A DNA stretch of 64,000 bases from Geobacter sp. DSM 9736. GTDB taxonomy: Bacteria > Desulfobacterota > Desulfuromonadia > Geobacterales > Geobacteraceae. Shown here piece by piece: positions 15,144-24,700 of the stretch (positions within the stretch are counted from its first letter, which is position 1; each line of letters begins with the position of its first letter). The DNA is taken from positions 3,782,753 through 3,846,752 of the forward strand of contig NZ_LT896716.1 in NCBI RefSeq assembly GCF_900187405.1, read 5' to 3'. The translations under genes were made by a program, and so were the position numbers. The notes beneath the pieces were generated by a model, which saw nothing but the letters and a program-made list of their open reading frames with translations, did no database searches and had not been told where the DNA came from.

Positions 15144-18100
15144 CTACCACTTGCCCGTAACGGGAAGGTCTCCCGGGATACCGAATCCGGATATCGTCTG
15201 GTCGGTTCCGTCCCACCCGCCGTTGCCGTTCATGTCCAGGAACCAGGTGCCGCCGCCACGGACGACGCCAATCTTGCTTATGCCGTTTCCGGTCCAGTCG
15301 CCGGTAACCGGCACGTCACCCGGAATACCGAATGAATATGCCGCATCGATGCTGTTATCCCAGACGCCGTTGCCGTTCATGTCGAGGAACCATGTGTTGC
15401 CGCGGACAACGCCGATCTTCGTCGTACCGTTGCCGGTCCAGTCTCCGGTGATCGGCTTGTCGCTCGGAATGCCAAAAGAGTAAACAGCATCTACACCCTG
15501 GTCCCAGGCTCCGTTGCCGTTCATGTCGAGGAACCAGGTATTGCCGCGGACAACGCCGATCTTCGTCGTGCCGCCGCCGTTCCAATCGCCGGTCACCGGC
15601 CTGTCGCCGGCAACGCCGAAGGAGAAGGTGCTGTCGGTACCTGCATCGAGGAAGCCGTTATTGTTGCTGTCCAGGTACCAGGTGCCGTTCCTGAAGACTC
15701 CGGCCTTGAAGGTCCCGCTGCCGGTCCAGTCCCCGGAAACGGGCTGGTCGCCCGGCATGCCGAAGACAAAGGTTCTGTCGCCGGCGTCCCAGGTACCGTT
15801 CTTGTTCTGATCGAGGAACCATTCTGCGTTACGGACCGCACCGATTCCCGTAACCGGGCCGGCAGGTACCGTAGCCGTGTACATCTCGTCGGCACCTATG
15901 TCGGGTCCCGCTCCATTCGGGCGATTTTCTCCGTCGTAATCCGTTGCCGGCGCCGCTGCGGCGCTAGCCGCGTCAACGGCGGAGGATGCAGCCCTGATAT
16001 GGTAGTCTCCCGCCGTCTCGGTCAGTGGCGTGAAACGGACCGTGATGGCATTGCCCCCTTCGTCGATGACGGCGGCAATAACTATCTGGTTGAAATAACT
16101 GTTGACGAATGCCGGGTTGCCGGCGGTGTTACCGTTACCCGTGTAGTTTGCGCCATCGCCAGGGGTGAGGCTGGTAAGCAGGCAGTTGCTCGGATTCAAA
16201 AAAGTCGGGACACCCGTAACGCTGAGGTCCCACACCGGCATGGCCGGGTTCGGCAGCAGGCCGCCGACGCCATTGTTGGTGGTGTAGAAGGAGCGGTTGT
16301 TACGCACGATGTTGTTAACCAGCACGGGATCCGAGAATGTCTGGCCGCTGGCCGCAGCGATACCGGTCGCCCCGGTGCTGTGGGCATTGGAGACTATTCC
16401 CGCCCCTTGCGGGGTCGAGGTCGTAGCTCCCGCCCCGAATGCGTTTGCCGCCGTCGCCGTGCTGTCGTTGTCGGCGATCGTGTTGTTGACGATCCGTACC
16501 CTTGCCGCATCCTGCAGGCCAATGCCGCCTGCTGCGAATCCGGCCACATTGTTGACGATCATGTTGTTTTCGATGATAAGCTGATACCAGGCTGCCGGGT
16601 TGCCGGGCGCTGCGAGTACATCCTGCCCGTTCACCGCAAAGGCTCTGATGCCGCCCCCTGTACCGACGCCCGCCAGGTTGCCCTGGATCAGGTTTGAACG
16701 AATGGCGACGTTGCCGGCCCCGGCCGACGCTGCGCCCGGAACCTGCTCACCGCCGACAAATATGCCGGCGCCTTCGCCAAATGCCGCGCCACCGAAGGCG
16801 ACCTCGTTGAACGTGATCCTGTTGTCGGCGATGAGGCCGTTGTTGCTGAGACCCGTGTGGGCAACGCCGCCGCCGTTGAAGCGCGAAAAGTTGCCGCTGA
16901 TGAGGTTGTCCGTTACGGCATACCCGGTTGAACCGGAATAGATGGCAATACCGCCGCCACCCTGAACGCCGCCGTTCTTGGTTATTTCGTTGTTGCGAAT
17001 GGTGATGTTCGGGTTGTTCGAAACTCGCTGGGGCATGCCGATGGCGATGCCGCCGCCGAAATTCCCCTGGTTGCCCGTCAACCTGTTATTGCTGATGGTC
17101 AGCCCGGTTACGTTGTCATCCACGTAGATGCCGCCACCCATAATGGCGCCGAAAACCTTGAAGCCGTCGATAAGAGTGGGATTGCTGAAGCCGGGAGCGG
17201 TCCCCAACACCATTATTCCCGGAGCTTCATTGGCCAGGAAGGGGTCGGTCCCCAGGATGCTCAGGATCTTGTCATGCCATGCGCTGAGCTTGTTGGCCGG
17301 AGATGGATTTGCGTAAATGATGGTCGAACCGGCTCCGCTCCCCTGAAGCTTGACGTTTTTGTACAGAATGACGTTCTCGCTGTACGTGCCGGGAGGTACG
17401 ATGATCAGATCGCCGCTTGCAGCCGTATCCACCGTGTTCTGGATTGCATTGGGCGAACCCGGGACGACTTGTCTCACGCCGGTACAGCTGGCCACAACAT
17501 GAAGTGTCACCCCTATCTCAGTGGCATTCCCGTTATCACCACGGACAACGATGAGCGTTCCGGTCGCAAGGCCTGCGGGGACCGTGGCGCTGATGGAGGC
17601 ATCACTCCAGGCGGTAACCGGAAGCGGCACACCGTTCAGGGTCACCGAGCCCTGTACCGAGCCGAAACCGTAATCCCTGGTAACCGTTGCTGGACTGCCC
17701 GGAATGTTCGGATCGAAGTCGGGATTCGGCACTGCAGTCAATCCCAACGACGTGATGGTGATGTTGCGCGTGCTGCCGCAGACTACTGGGCCGGTGAGAG
17801 ATCCGGTCACACTGGCTATGACGGGAACCAGCGTGGCAGGCTCGACATCTGGTCCTGCCTGCGGGAAACCGGTAAAGGAAGCAACCGGGACGAGAGGCGT
17901 ATCCAGGTACGTAGTCTTCCCTGACCAGTAATCGAAGGTCCACGGAGTGACGCTGTAGCGGGGATCGTAGAACGGGTCGATGGTGCCGTCCGGCATGATC
18001 GGGTGATTGAGTACGGCGGTGATCATGTTAGGAGACATGCCGGCGGGAATTGCCGCGTTCGCCGTGAATGTCGAGGGTAGCAGCGCGTTGTAGGAACCCC

Positions 18101-20687
18101 ACTCGTCCGTATAGACACGCGCCACTTCGTTACCCTGCCAATCCTGCATAGATACGGGAAGCCACGCAGGAGACGTTTTCTCGCCGAAAACCGGGCTGCC
18201 GGCATTGAATTCTGCCGCCAGGTCATTATTGCAGAAACCGACCACACGGGCAGCTTTGGGCACCTCGGTAAACATGAAGAAATCGGCAGCAGTATTCTGT
18301 GTCGGCTGAACGGTTACCTGCTTCATGGAGCAGAGCGGTGTCACCGACCCGGCAAGGGGAGGATCGATCGCAACCTGCTGGTCGAACAGGGTAAGCCAGT
18401 TGGGAACGACATGGTCAAACCCGGTATTTTCAATCGTGCCGACGCAGACGGCCGGGAGTAACAGCTGGCTCGGCCGGAACTCGTCGCCAAAATCAACGTT
18501 CTTGTCTTCCTCTTTTACGGTCTCGTATCCGGACGGTGTGACCGCTTCCACAATATACGTCCCCGGGTCAAGTGCACCGCCTGCCGGTGATCCGAAAGCG
18601 TAACCGCCATCGAACACACCAGGACGCACCTGGTTCCAGGTTCCATAGTTGTCGTAGCAGGGCTGCACGCCCGCTATCGGCGGCAGATCCTGAACGCAAC
18701 CGGTCGGTTTGTTGTCGTCCCAGCTGTCGGTGGTAGCCAGTTCGATGGCGTCTCCCAGACTGAAATTGGTGCCGTCACCGCTGCGAACTACGTCTTCAGG
18801 GCCTTTCGGGGCGGTATTGTCGGACCAGCCGAAAGGATAGTTGTCCACATCACATAGCTGCACTCCTGCTACGCCGTTCAGGTCATCTATGATCCCATTG
18901 GCATCGGTGTCCCTGTAGAGACAGACCTGGACCCTGGGGATGCCGGGGCACCAGGGCTCACCTGCTGCCATCCGGGGGTCATTTTCGGCACGGGTCACAT
19001 CATAGAACACGATGCCGCTGATACCGCCGTTCTCGTTCAGCTGGTAGTTGACCTTGCCCCAATCGATGACATTGGTCTGGTTGAGAAACAGGTGCATCGC
19101 CTGGGTCAGAACCGGTCCCGTTTCCGTGCGCGACAGATCGTTGCCCGTATTCGGGTTTACCATAACCTGGGGCTGAGGATTCAGGGCTCCGAAAGACGGA
19201 ACTATCCAGCCGCTTGCAGGAGGAATCTGCCCGCCGTAATCAACCGCAGCAGTCATGCCGGTCGGCTTGAACCGCAGATAATCGACCTCGGCAACAAGCC
19301 ATTTGAAAAAGGGAAAAACCTCTTCGAGGGAATATTCACCTCCCGGAACCGTCGTCGTAGCCTGGTACACCGAGCCGTCCCTGAACCGGAGGTTAACTGC
19401 CTGATTCGCTATTCCCTGCTCTCCTTCATCACGGAACCCGTTCTGATTCACATCGAAAAATACTGATCCCTTCAAAGTTCCGAACCACCGGAACGACATC
19501 ACGTTGCCGAGGTCGATCGTGCCAGCGCCAGCCGGAACGGTGACGGTGTTGAAGCCGAACAGGGCATCGAGAGGCCGGTCCCACGTCACGAGCTGGTAAG
19601 TTCCCGGAGGAACGTTCTCGATGGTGAAATTGCTCTCTCCGTCACAGGGCACGGCTATCAACCCTTTGTTGACGGCAGCGAGATTGTTTAGACCGACCCA
19701 GCAACCCGATACCGGCGGCCCCTCGAAAAACCCCTGATTCGTCGGAGGGCGACCGAAGTGATTGAAAATGTTGCGCCCCTTGATCGTCGCCCCTCCCGGG
19801 CCTTGTCCGGCCCATGGGAGCTCCTCCGGCTTTACGAATCCGATGAACACGTGATTGAAGCCGGTGCCGAACCCCTCGATGAAAAGGGGTGGTTCATTCG
19901 CCTTAACCCATGCGTCGATGCCTGGGGTCCCTTCGATGGTGGAGGTCTGGGTCCACCCCGCAGCGTCCCCCGGTGGCACAGCCCTGATGCCGTACTTGCC
20001 GGGAACAAGATTTTTGATGAAGGCCTGACCATTGGCATCGGTGAGAATGACGCCGGTTCCCATTACATCCACACTGGAGCAATCGCTGGCGCTATAGGTT
20101 GTCCCGAGGGGATTGCCGCACGCATCCTGGGACATCTGCCCGCCAAGGTCGAAAATCTTGATTGAAGCGCCTGCAATCCCTTCTTCTCCCGCATCGGGGG
20201 TGTTGTTGATCGGGTTATGGTCCTTGAATATGAAGATGGAGACCTGGGCGGTCGGCAGAGGGTTCTGGTGGACTTTGACCGTAACTGCCGAGGCACCTGC
20301 TCCAACCATTGTCCCGCTTATGCTGAAGCCGGCGTCAGGGAGGACAGAGAGGAAGTAGCGCTTATTTGAGTCAGGCACGGTTATGCTTGTGCTTCCTCCG
20401 GCTGCATTCCCCTTGGCGACGACTGGAGCATGGCTGTTATGGATGTCGAGGCCGATGCTGTCTCCCACCCGTACGCCCGGAGGCGACTGGTTAGTGTTAT
20501 CCTCTTCCAGCAGCCATCTGAAGCCGCTTACGGGGAGATTGCAGTTGTTGGCGGAGTCGCAACCGACCACATTCACCGTGAAGGCGTAGAGGTCGGTCTG
20601 TAGAGCGAGCCCCGCCAACAGCGTTACGCAGGTTGCAAAGAACCGGCGAAATCTGCTTCGAGAAGCCCTGCAGGTGTTTCTTCTCAT
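15144..20687 (-). CDS. Giant surface protein: SdrB/Cna-B-like, IPT/TIG and parallel beta-helix domains with five-repeat C-terminal cassette
   Basis: A 1,847-residue exported protein starting MRRNTCRASRSRFRRFFATC after GGAGGAG. Two or more SdrD-B/Cna-B-like modules lie at about 140-300 and 400-500 (GSVFFDVNQNGFRDEGEQG) and again near 565-700 (GISGIVFYDV, YRDTDANGIIDDL). An IPT/TIG-like Ig domain is at about 985-1085. From about 1095 to 1560 is a right-handed beta-helix (PNAIQNTVDTAASGDLIIVP, then many NNxIxxN rungs), as in pectate-lyase-like adhesins. Residues about 1612-1847 are the five-repeat cassette, ending PVTGKW. It is the first gene of the leftward cluster. Cys-rich loops in the middle may be disulphide-linked. 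It is probably a scaffold or adhesin; no catalytic motif was recognised. Confidence 0.88.
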   Translation of the reverse strand: MRRNTCRASRSRFRRFFATCVTLLAGLALQTDLYAFTVNVVGCDSANNCNLPVSGFRWLLEEDNTNQSPPGVRVGDSIGLDIHNSHAPVVAKGNAAGGSTSITVPDSNKRYFLSVLPDAGFSISGTMVGAGASAVTVKVHQNPLPTAQVSIFIFKDHNPINNTPDAGEEGIAGASIKIFDLGGQMSQDACGNPLGTTYSASDCSSVDVMGTGVILTDANGQAFIKNLVPGKYGIRAVPPGDAAGWTQTSTIEGTPGIDAWVKANEPPLFIEGFGTGFNHVFIGFVKPEELPWAGQGPGGATIKGRNIFNHFGRPPTNQGFFEGPPVSGCWVGLNNLAAVNKGLIAVPCDGESNFTIENVPPGTYQLVTWDRPLDALFGFNTVTVPAGAGTIDLGNVMSFRWFGTLKGSVFFDVNQNGFRDEGEQGIANQAVNLRFRDGSVYQATTTVPGGEYSLEEVFPFFKWLVAEVDYLRFKPTGMTAAVDYGGQIPPASGWIVPSFGALNPQPQVMVNPNTGNDLSRTETGPVLTQAMHLFLNQTNVIDWGKVNYQLNENGGISGIVFYDVTRAENDPRMAAGEPWCPGIPRVQVCLYRDTDANGIIDDLNGVAGVQLCDVDNYPFGWSDNTAPKGPEDVVRSGDGTNFSLGDAIELATTDSWDDNKPTGCVQDLPPIAGVQPCYDNYGTWNQVRPGVFDGGYAFGSPAGGALDPGTYIVEAVTPSGYETVKEEDKNVDFGDEFRPSQLLLPAVCVGTIENTGFDHVVPNWLTLFDQQVAIDPPLAGSVTPLCSMKQVTVQPTQNTAADFFMFTEVPKAARVVGFCNNDLAAEFNAGSPVFGEKTSPAWLPVSMQDWQGNEVARVYTDEWGSYNALLPSTFTANAAIPAGMSPNMITAVLNHPIMPDGTIDPFYDPRYSVTPWTFDYWSGKTTYLDTPLVPVASFTGFPQAGPDVEPATLVPVIASVTGSLTGPVVCGSTRNITITSLGLTAVPNPDFDPNIPGSPATVTRDYGFGSVQGSVTLNGVPLPVTAWSDASISATVPAGLATGTLIVVRGDNGNATEIGVTLHVVASCTGVRQVVPGSPNAIQNTVDTAASGDLIIVPPGTYSENVILYKNVKLQGSGAGSTIIYANPSPANKLSAWHDKILSILGTDPFLANEAPGIMVLGTAPGFSNPTLIDGFKVFGAIMGGGIYVDDNVTGLTISNNRLTGNQGNFGGGIAIGMPQRVSNNPNITIRNNEITKNGGVQGGGGIAIYSGSTGYAVTDNLISGNFSRFNGGGVAHTGLSNNGLIADNRITFNEVAFGGAAFGEGAGIFVGGEQVPGAASAGAGNVAIRSNLIQGNLAGVGTGGGIRAFAVNGQDVLAAPGNPAAWYQLIIENNMIVNNVAGFAAGGIGLQDAARVRIVNNTIADNDSTATAANAFGAGATTSTPQGAGIVSNAHSTGATGIAAASGQTFSDPVLVNNIVRNNRSFYTTNNGVGGLLPNPAMPVWDLSVTGVPTFLNPSNCLLTSLTPGDGANYTGNGNTAGNPAFVNSYFNQIVIAAVIDEGGNAITVRFTPLTETAGDYHIRAASSAVDAASAAAAPATDYDGENRPNGAGPDIGADEMYTATVPAGPVTGIGAVRNAEWFLDQNKNGTWDAGDRTFVFGMPGDQPVSGDWTGSGTFKAGVFRNGTWYLDSNNNGFLDAGTDSTFSFGVAGDRPVTGDWNGGGTTKIGVVRGNTWFLDMNGNGAWDQGVDAVYSFGIPSDKPITGDWTGNGTTKIGVVRGNTWFLDMNGNGVWDNSIDAAYSFGIPGDVPVTGDWTGNGISKIGVVRGGGTWFLDMNGNGGWDGTDQTISGFGIPGDLPVTGKW

Positions 20688-20768
20688 GTTCTCCTCCTTC
20701 CTGAAATGACGAACCTGTGCTGCCGGTCATTCACCACTCGCTTTGCGGTAAATAATTAGTTTTTGCCA

Positions 20769-20796
20769 ATTATAGACATGGTTGAGCCGGTGTCAA
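20769..20796 (-). promoter_or_regulatory. Consensus sigma-70 promoter for the leftward secretome cluster
   Basis: On the minus strand TTGACA (20796-20791) and TATAAT (20774-20769) are separated by 16 bp; both hexamers match consensus exactly. The predicted start near 20762 leaves a leader of about 75 nt before the ATG at 20687. The whole 20688-21071 interval is a divergent AT-rich control region and contains no convincing gene. Confidence 0.65.
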
Positions 20797-20983
20797 AGAC
20801 ACGAAATTCTTTTTTTTTCTAATTATAAAGAAGCTGCTTCCTGCGCGCATTTCCAGTGATACATTCATCATTTTCTGGAGAATTTCGGAGACCGCTCTCT
20901 CCCAGTCGGAATCAGCAATGTCTGCAACTGCAGTCCAGCCAACATTTTTTACTGTTTTCCCAAAAATAAATTTTGTACTGGAA

Positions 20984-21011
20984 TTGACAGCAAGGTCCGT
21001 ACTGCTAGAAT
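20984..21011 (+). promoter_or_regulatory. Sigma-70-like promoter for the rightward oxidase genes
   Basis: TTGACA (20984-20989) and TAGAAT (21006-21011) are spaced 16 bp, about 60 bp before the ATG at 21072. Together with the promoter at 20769-20796 it forms a divergent pair some 190 bp apart, so a shared regulator could bind between them. Confidence 0.5.
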
Positions 21012-21071
21012 TCATTAATTAAATTTTACGGGTTTGGTCAATATTGCATGAGCAGACGAGGGGGAGCTTTA

Positions 21072-21446
21072 ATGATGATGTTCGGCAGGGTGAAAACGTT
21101 TTCAGCACTGTTCATGGCGATAGTGTTTCAGGCCGCTTCCGGTTCGGCTGAAGAGGCTGGTCCCCTGAAGACTGAACGGGATCGGGTGAATTATGCAATC
21201 GGGGTCAATTTCGTGGGAAACATGAAGCGGCAGGGAGTCACCATCGACATCGACCTGGTGATGCTCGGCATGAGGGACGCTGCCGCGGGGGGAAAACTCC
21301 TGCTGTCGGATGAAATGATACGCAAAGGGGTCGAGCAGTACCATGCGGCAGTGAGGCAGAAACGTACGCAGGTGGTTACAAGGGAAGCGGAGGATAACAG
21401 GGGGAAGAGGGGGGACATGGCGAGCGGGGAAAGACCGGCTCGGTAG
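21072..21446 (+). CDS. Exported FKBP N-terminal-domain protein without the catalytic domain
   Basis: A 124-residue exported protein. Start 21072 is chosen because GGGGGAG lies 6 nt upstream. A signal peptide (FSALFMAIVFQAASGSA/EE) is followed by KTERDRVNYAIGVNFVGNMK and DIDLVMLGMRDAAAGGKLLL. These match the helical dimerisation domain at the N-terminus of Mip/FkpA-type FKBP prolyl isomerases. The FKBP catalytic domain is absent; the protein ends in a basic tail. The domain may still dimerise and act as a periplasmic chaperone. It is the first gene of the rightward group ending in the multicopper oxidase, which suggests help with its export or folding (inference). Confidence 0.75.
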   Translation: MMMFGRVKTFSALFMAIVFQAASGSAEEAGPLKTERDRVNYAIGVNFVGNMKRQGVTIDIDLVMLGMRDAAAGGKLLLSDEMIRKGVEQYHAAVRQKRTQVVTREAEDNRGKRGDMASGERPAR

Positions 21447-21526
21447 GGCTGACCAGACGCCGGCCTTCGATTTGGAATTCCGGGCGATCAGGTGATCGTC
21501 AAGGACATACAAGAGAGGAGGAGGGT

Positions 21527-21760
21527 ATGAAAAGGATGGGTGTAGTGGCGGCAGGGGGGATTCTGTCCATTTTTCTGGCTGCAACGGTGTATGCCGCTCC
21601 GAAAATTTCACACGGCAGCTCGCAGGCCGGTCAGGAGTCTGCTGGAAAAAGGGCCATGGCCGCCAAGCGTGAGCGGGAGAAGAAGGTCCAGGAAGTAAAG
21701 AAACGGGCGTTTGCCGCGAGACAGCAGGCACTGGGCGTGAGCAGCGGAGCCGGGAACTGA
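21527..21760 (+). CDS. Small basic exported protein of unknown function
   Basis: A 77-residue protein preceded by GAGGAGGAGGG. Residues 1-23 are a signal peptide ([20 protein letters not shown]...YA). The mature part is Lys/Arg/Ala-rich and predicted helical ([20 protein letters not shown]). I recognise no family. It sits between the FKBP-N gene and the multicopper oxidase, 34 bp before the latter's start, and is probably co-transcribed with both. Confidence 0.65.
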   Translation: MKRMGVVAAGGILSIFLAATVYAAPKISHGSSQAGQESAGKRAMAAKREREKKVQEVKKRAFAARQQALGVSSGAGN

Positions 21761-21794
21761 AGAAGACTTGAGTCAAATATTCCAAGGAGGAACT

Positions 21795-24700
21795 ATGTAC
21801 GGGCGAAATCTGTTGAAGAAGATGTTCCTGCTGACGACCGCCGTCCTTTCCTGTGGAACCGGCGCCGCCTTGGCAGCGACTCCGGTGCCGAATCCGGGAG
21901 GCACGCCTGATTACTTCGCCACACCGAACTGGGCGAACAGCCCTCCCCTCAGAAAATTCGTGGATACCCTTCCGGGGCTCGGGGTGGCAAATGCAAACAA
22001 CCTGGGTCAGTACATGCCGGTTGCGATCCCTGACAGGAGCACGTATCCGGGGTCGGATTATTACGAGATCGAGATCGGCGAATACAATGAGAAGATGCAT
22101 TCCGACCTCCCGCCGACCAGGCTTCGGGGATACCGTCAGACAAACACCAACAATGCATCAGTCAGGCAGTTCCGGTATCTGGGCCCCCTGATCATCGCCC
22201 GCAAGGACCGGCCGGTGCGCATCAAGTTCACCAACAGTCTTCCGACCGGTTCGGGTGGAGATCTCTTCGTCCCGACAGATACAACCGTTATGGGTTCGGG
22301 TGGGTTCGTGATCGATTATGATCCCGCGACGAAGCTCCCCATCCCCGAGATTTCAGGGATGTTCTCACAGAACCGCGCCACTCTACATCTCCATGGGGGG
22401 CACTCTCCCTGGATCAGCGATGGTACGCCGCATCAGTGGATTACTCCGAAGGGGGAAGATACCCCTTATCCGAAAGGGGTCAGTGTCGGATATGTGCCCG
22501 ATATGTGGTTCGATGCGAACGGGAATACGATAACCTCATGCGCCGGGCAGACTACCTGTGCCGTTCCGGGAGCGACCAACAATCCGGGCCCGGGAGCGCA
22601 AACCTACTACTGGAGCAATCAGCAGAGTTCGCGGCTCATGTTCTACCACGATCATTCCTGGGGAATCACGCGCCTCAACGTCTATGTGGGTGAGGCTGCG
22701 GGTTTTCTGCTTACTGACGACACCGAGCAGAGCCTGCTCTCAGCCGGGCTCATTCCAGCAGACCAGATTCCGCTCATCATCCAGGACAAGACCTATGTGG
22801 ACGAGACAACCCTTCCGGAGACCGATCCCACGTGGAATTGGGGTACCCAGCCGGGCTATGCCGTTACCGGCGATCTCTGGTGGCCCCATGTCTACATGCC
22901 TGCCCAGAACCCCTTCAATCCCAACATGAGCGGGATGAATGACTTCGGCCGGTGGCATTACGGCCCCTGGTTCTTTCCACCGACCCCTATTTGCGGGTCG
23001 AATCCCAATGCCGTAGTTCCCTATTGCATCACTCATGGGCCGGTGCCGAATCCCCTCTACGACCCAAATTGCGACCCGGCAACCGCCTCCAACGGGTTCT
23101 GCCAGCCCCCCGAGATGCCTGGTACCCCCAATCCCTCCTGGGGAGCTGAAGCATTTCTGGATACGATGATAGTCAATGGGACCGCGTATCCCTCAGTCAC
23201 CGTCAGTCCGAAGGCATACCGCCTGCGGGTACTGAACGCCGCCCACGACCGGTTCCTCAATCTTCAGATATACAAGGCGAGCCCGATTGTAAGCAGCGTC
23301 ACGCTTACCAACGGGGGGAGCGGCTACACCTCGGCTCCGACGGTCAGCATCACCGGTGGTGGCGGCAGGGGTGCTACCGCGGTGGCAACAGTGGACCTGA
23401 CTCCCGGCAGCCCCACATTCGGTCGGGTCACCGGTATCGATGTCACCAGCGTAGGAAGCGGCTATACCTCGAACCCGACGGTCAGCATCACCGGTGGCGG
23501 CGGCAGCGGTGCTTCTGCCACGGCAGCCATTTATACCGCACCGACGGAAGTAGGAATGGTTCCGGCTGCTCCAACTTCGGGGTTCCCAGAGCTCTGGCCG
23601 ACCGACGGCAGGGAAGGGGGAGTGCCCGATCCTGCCACGAGGGGCCCCGCCATGATCCAGATCGGGACGGAAGGCGGCTTCCTGCCCAAGCCCGTACTTC
23701 TCCCCAACCAGCCGGTCCAGTGGAATACAGATCCTACGATGTTCAACGTCGGCAACGTGCTCCAGCAGTCGGAGGGGGGCGGCACGCTCTTCCTCGGTCC
23801 GGCGGAGCGGGCGGACATCATAGTAGACTTCTCACAGTACGCCGGCCAGACTCTAATTCTCTACAATGACGCACCTACGGCGTTTCCCGCCCTAGACCCG
23901 CACTACGACTACTATACGGGCGCCCCCGACCGCCGCGACATCGGCGGGTATGGTCCGATTCCTCCCGGGGTAGGTCCTAACATCCGGACCGTCATGCAGA
24001 TAAGGGTAAGCGGAAGCGGGGGAGCCGCCCCGGTCGACGGCTACAGCCCGGCTACACTGGCCGCGCTGAACAGCGCATTTGCCTCGACATCCACCAGCCC
24101 CGGTGTATTCGCATCCGGACAGGATCCGATCATCGTCGGCCAGACCGCCTACAACTCCACTTACAACACCACGTTCCCTTCCACCTGGCCCAACTGGGGT
24201 ATCTCGCGGATCTCGGATACTGCCCTGAGCTTCAGGCAGCCCGATGGAACCCTCGTGAGCAATTTCCCGATGCTGACCAAGGCAATTCACGACGAAATGG
24301 GGGCGACCTTCGACGACTTCGGAAGGATGAGTGCCAAGCTTGGGCTCGAAGTACCATTCGTGAACGCGGCAAATCAGAACTTCATCCTCCAGAACTATGT
24401 CGATCCCCCCACTGAACTCGTCAAACCGGGCGAGTTCCAGATCTGGAAGATTACGCACAACGGCGTTGATACTCACCCCATCCACTTCCATCTCTTCGAG
24501 GTCCAACTGCTCAACCGCGTCGGATGGGATGGATTCATGAGATTGCCCGACCCGAACGAACTGGGGTGGAAGGAGACGATCAGGATTGCACCGCTGGAAG
24601 ATACCATTGTCGCACTCCGGCCCAAGCCGGCGGAAGTCCCCTTCAAGCTGCCCAACAGCATTCGTCCGCTGAATCCTTCGGCTCCTCTCGGCTCAATGAT

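Noticed and set aside
20770-21015. 81-codon minus-strand frame in the divergent control region
   Set aside because: It overlaps both promoters, lacks a ribosome site and is AT-rich non-coding in character.
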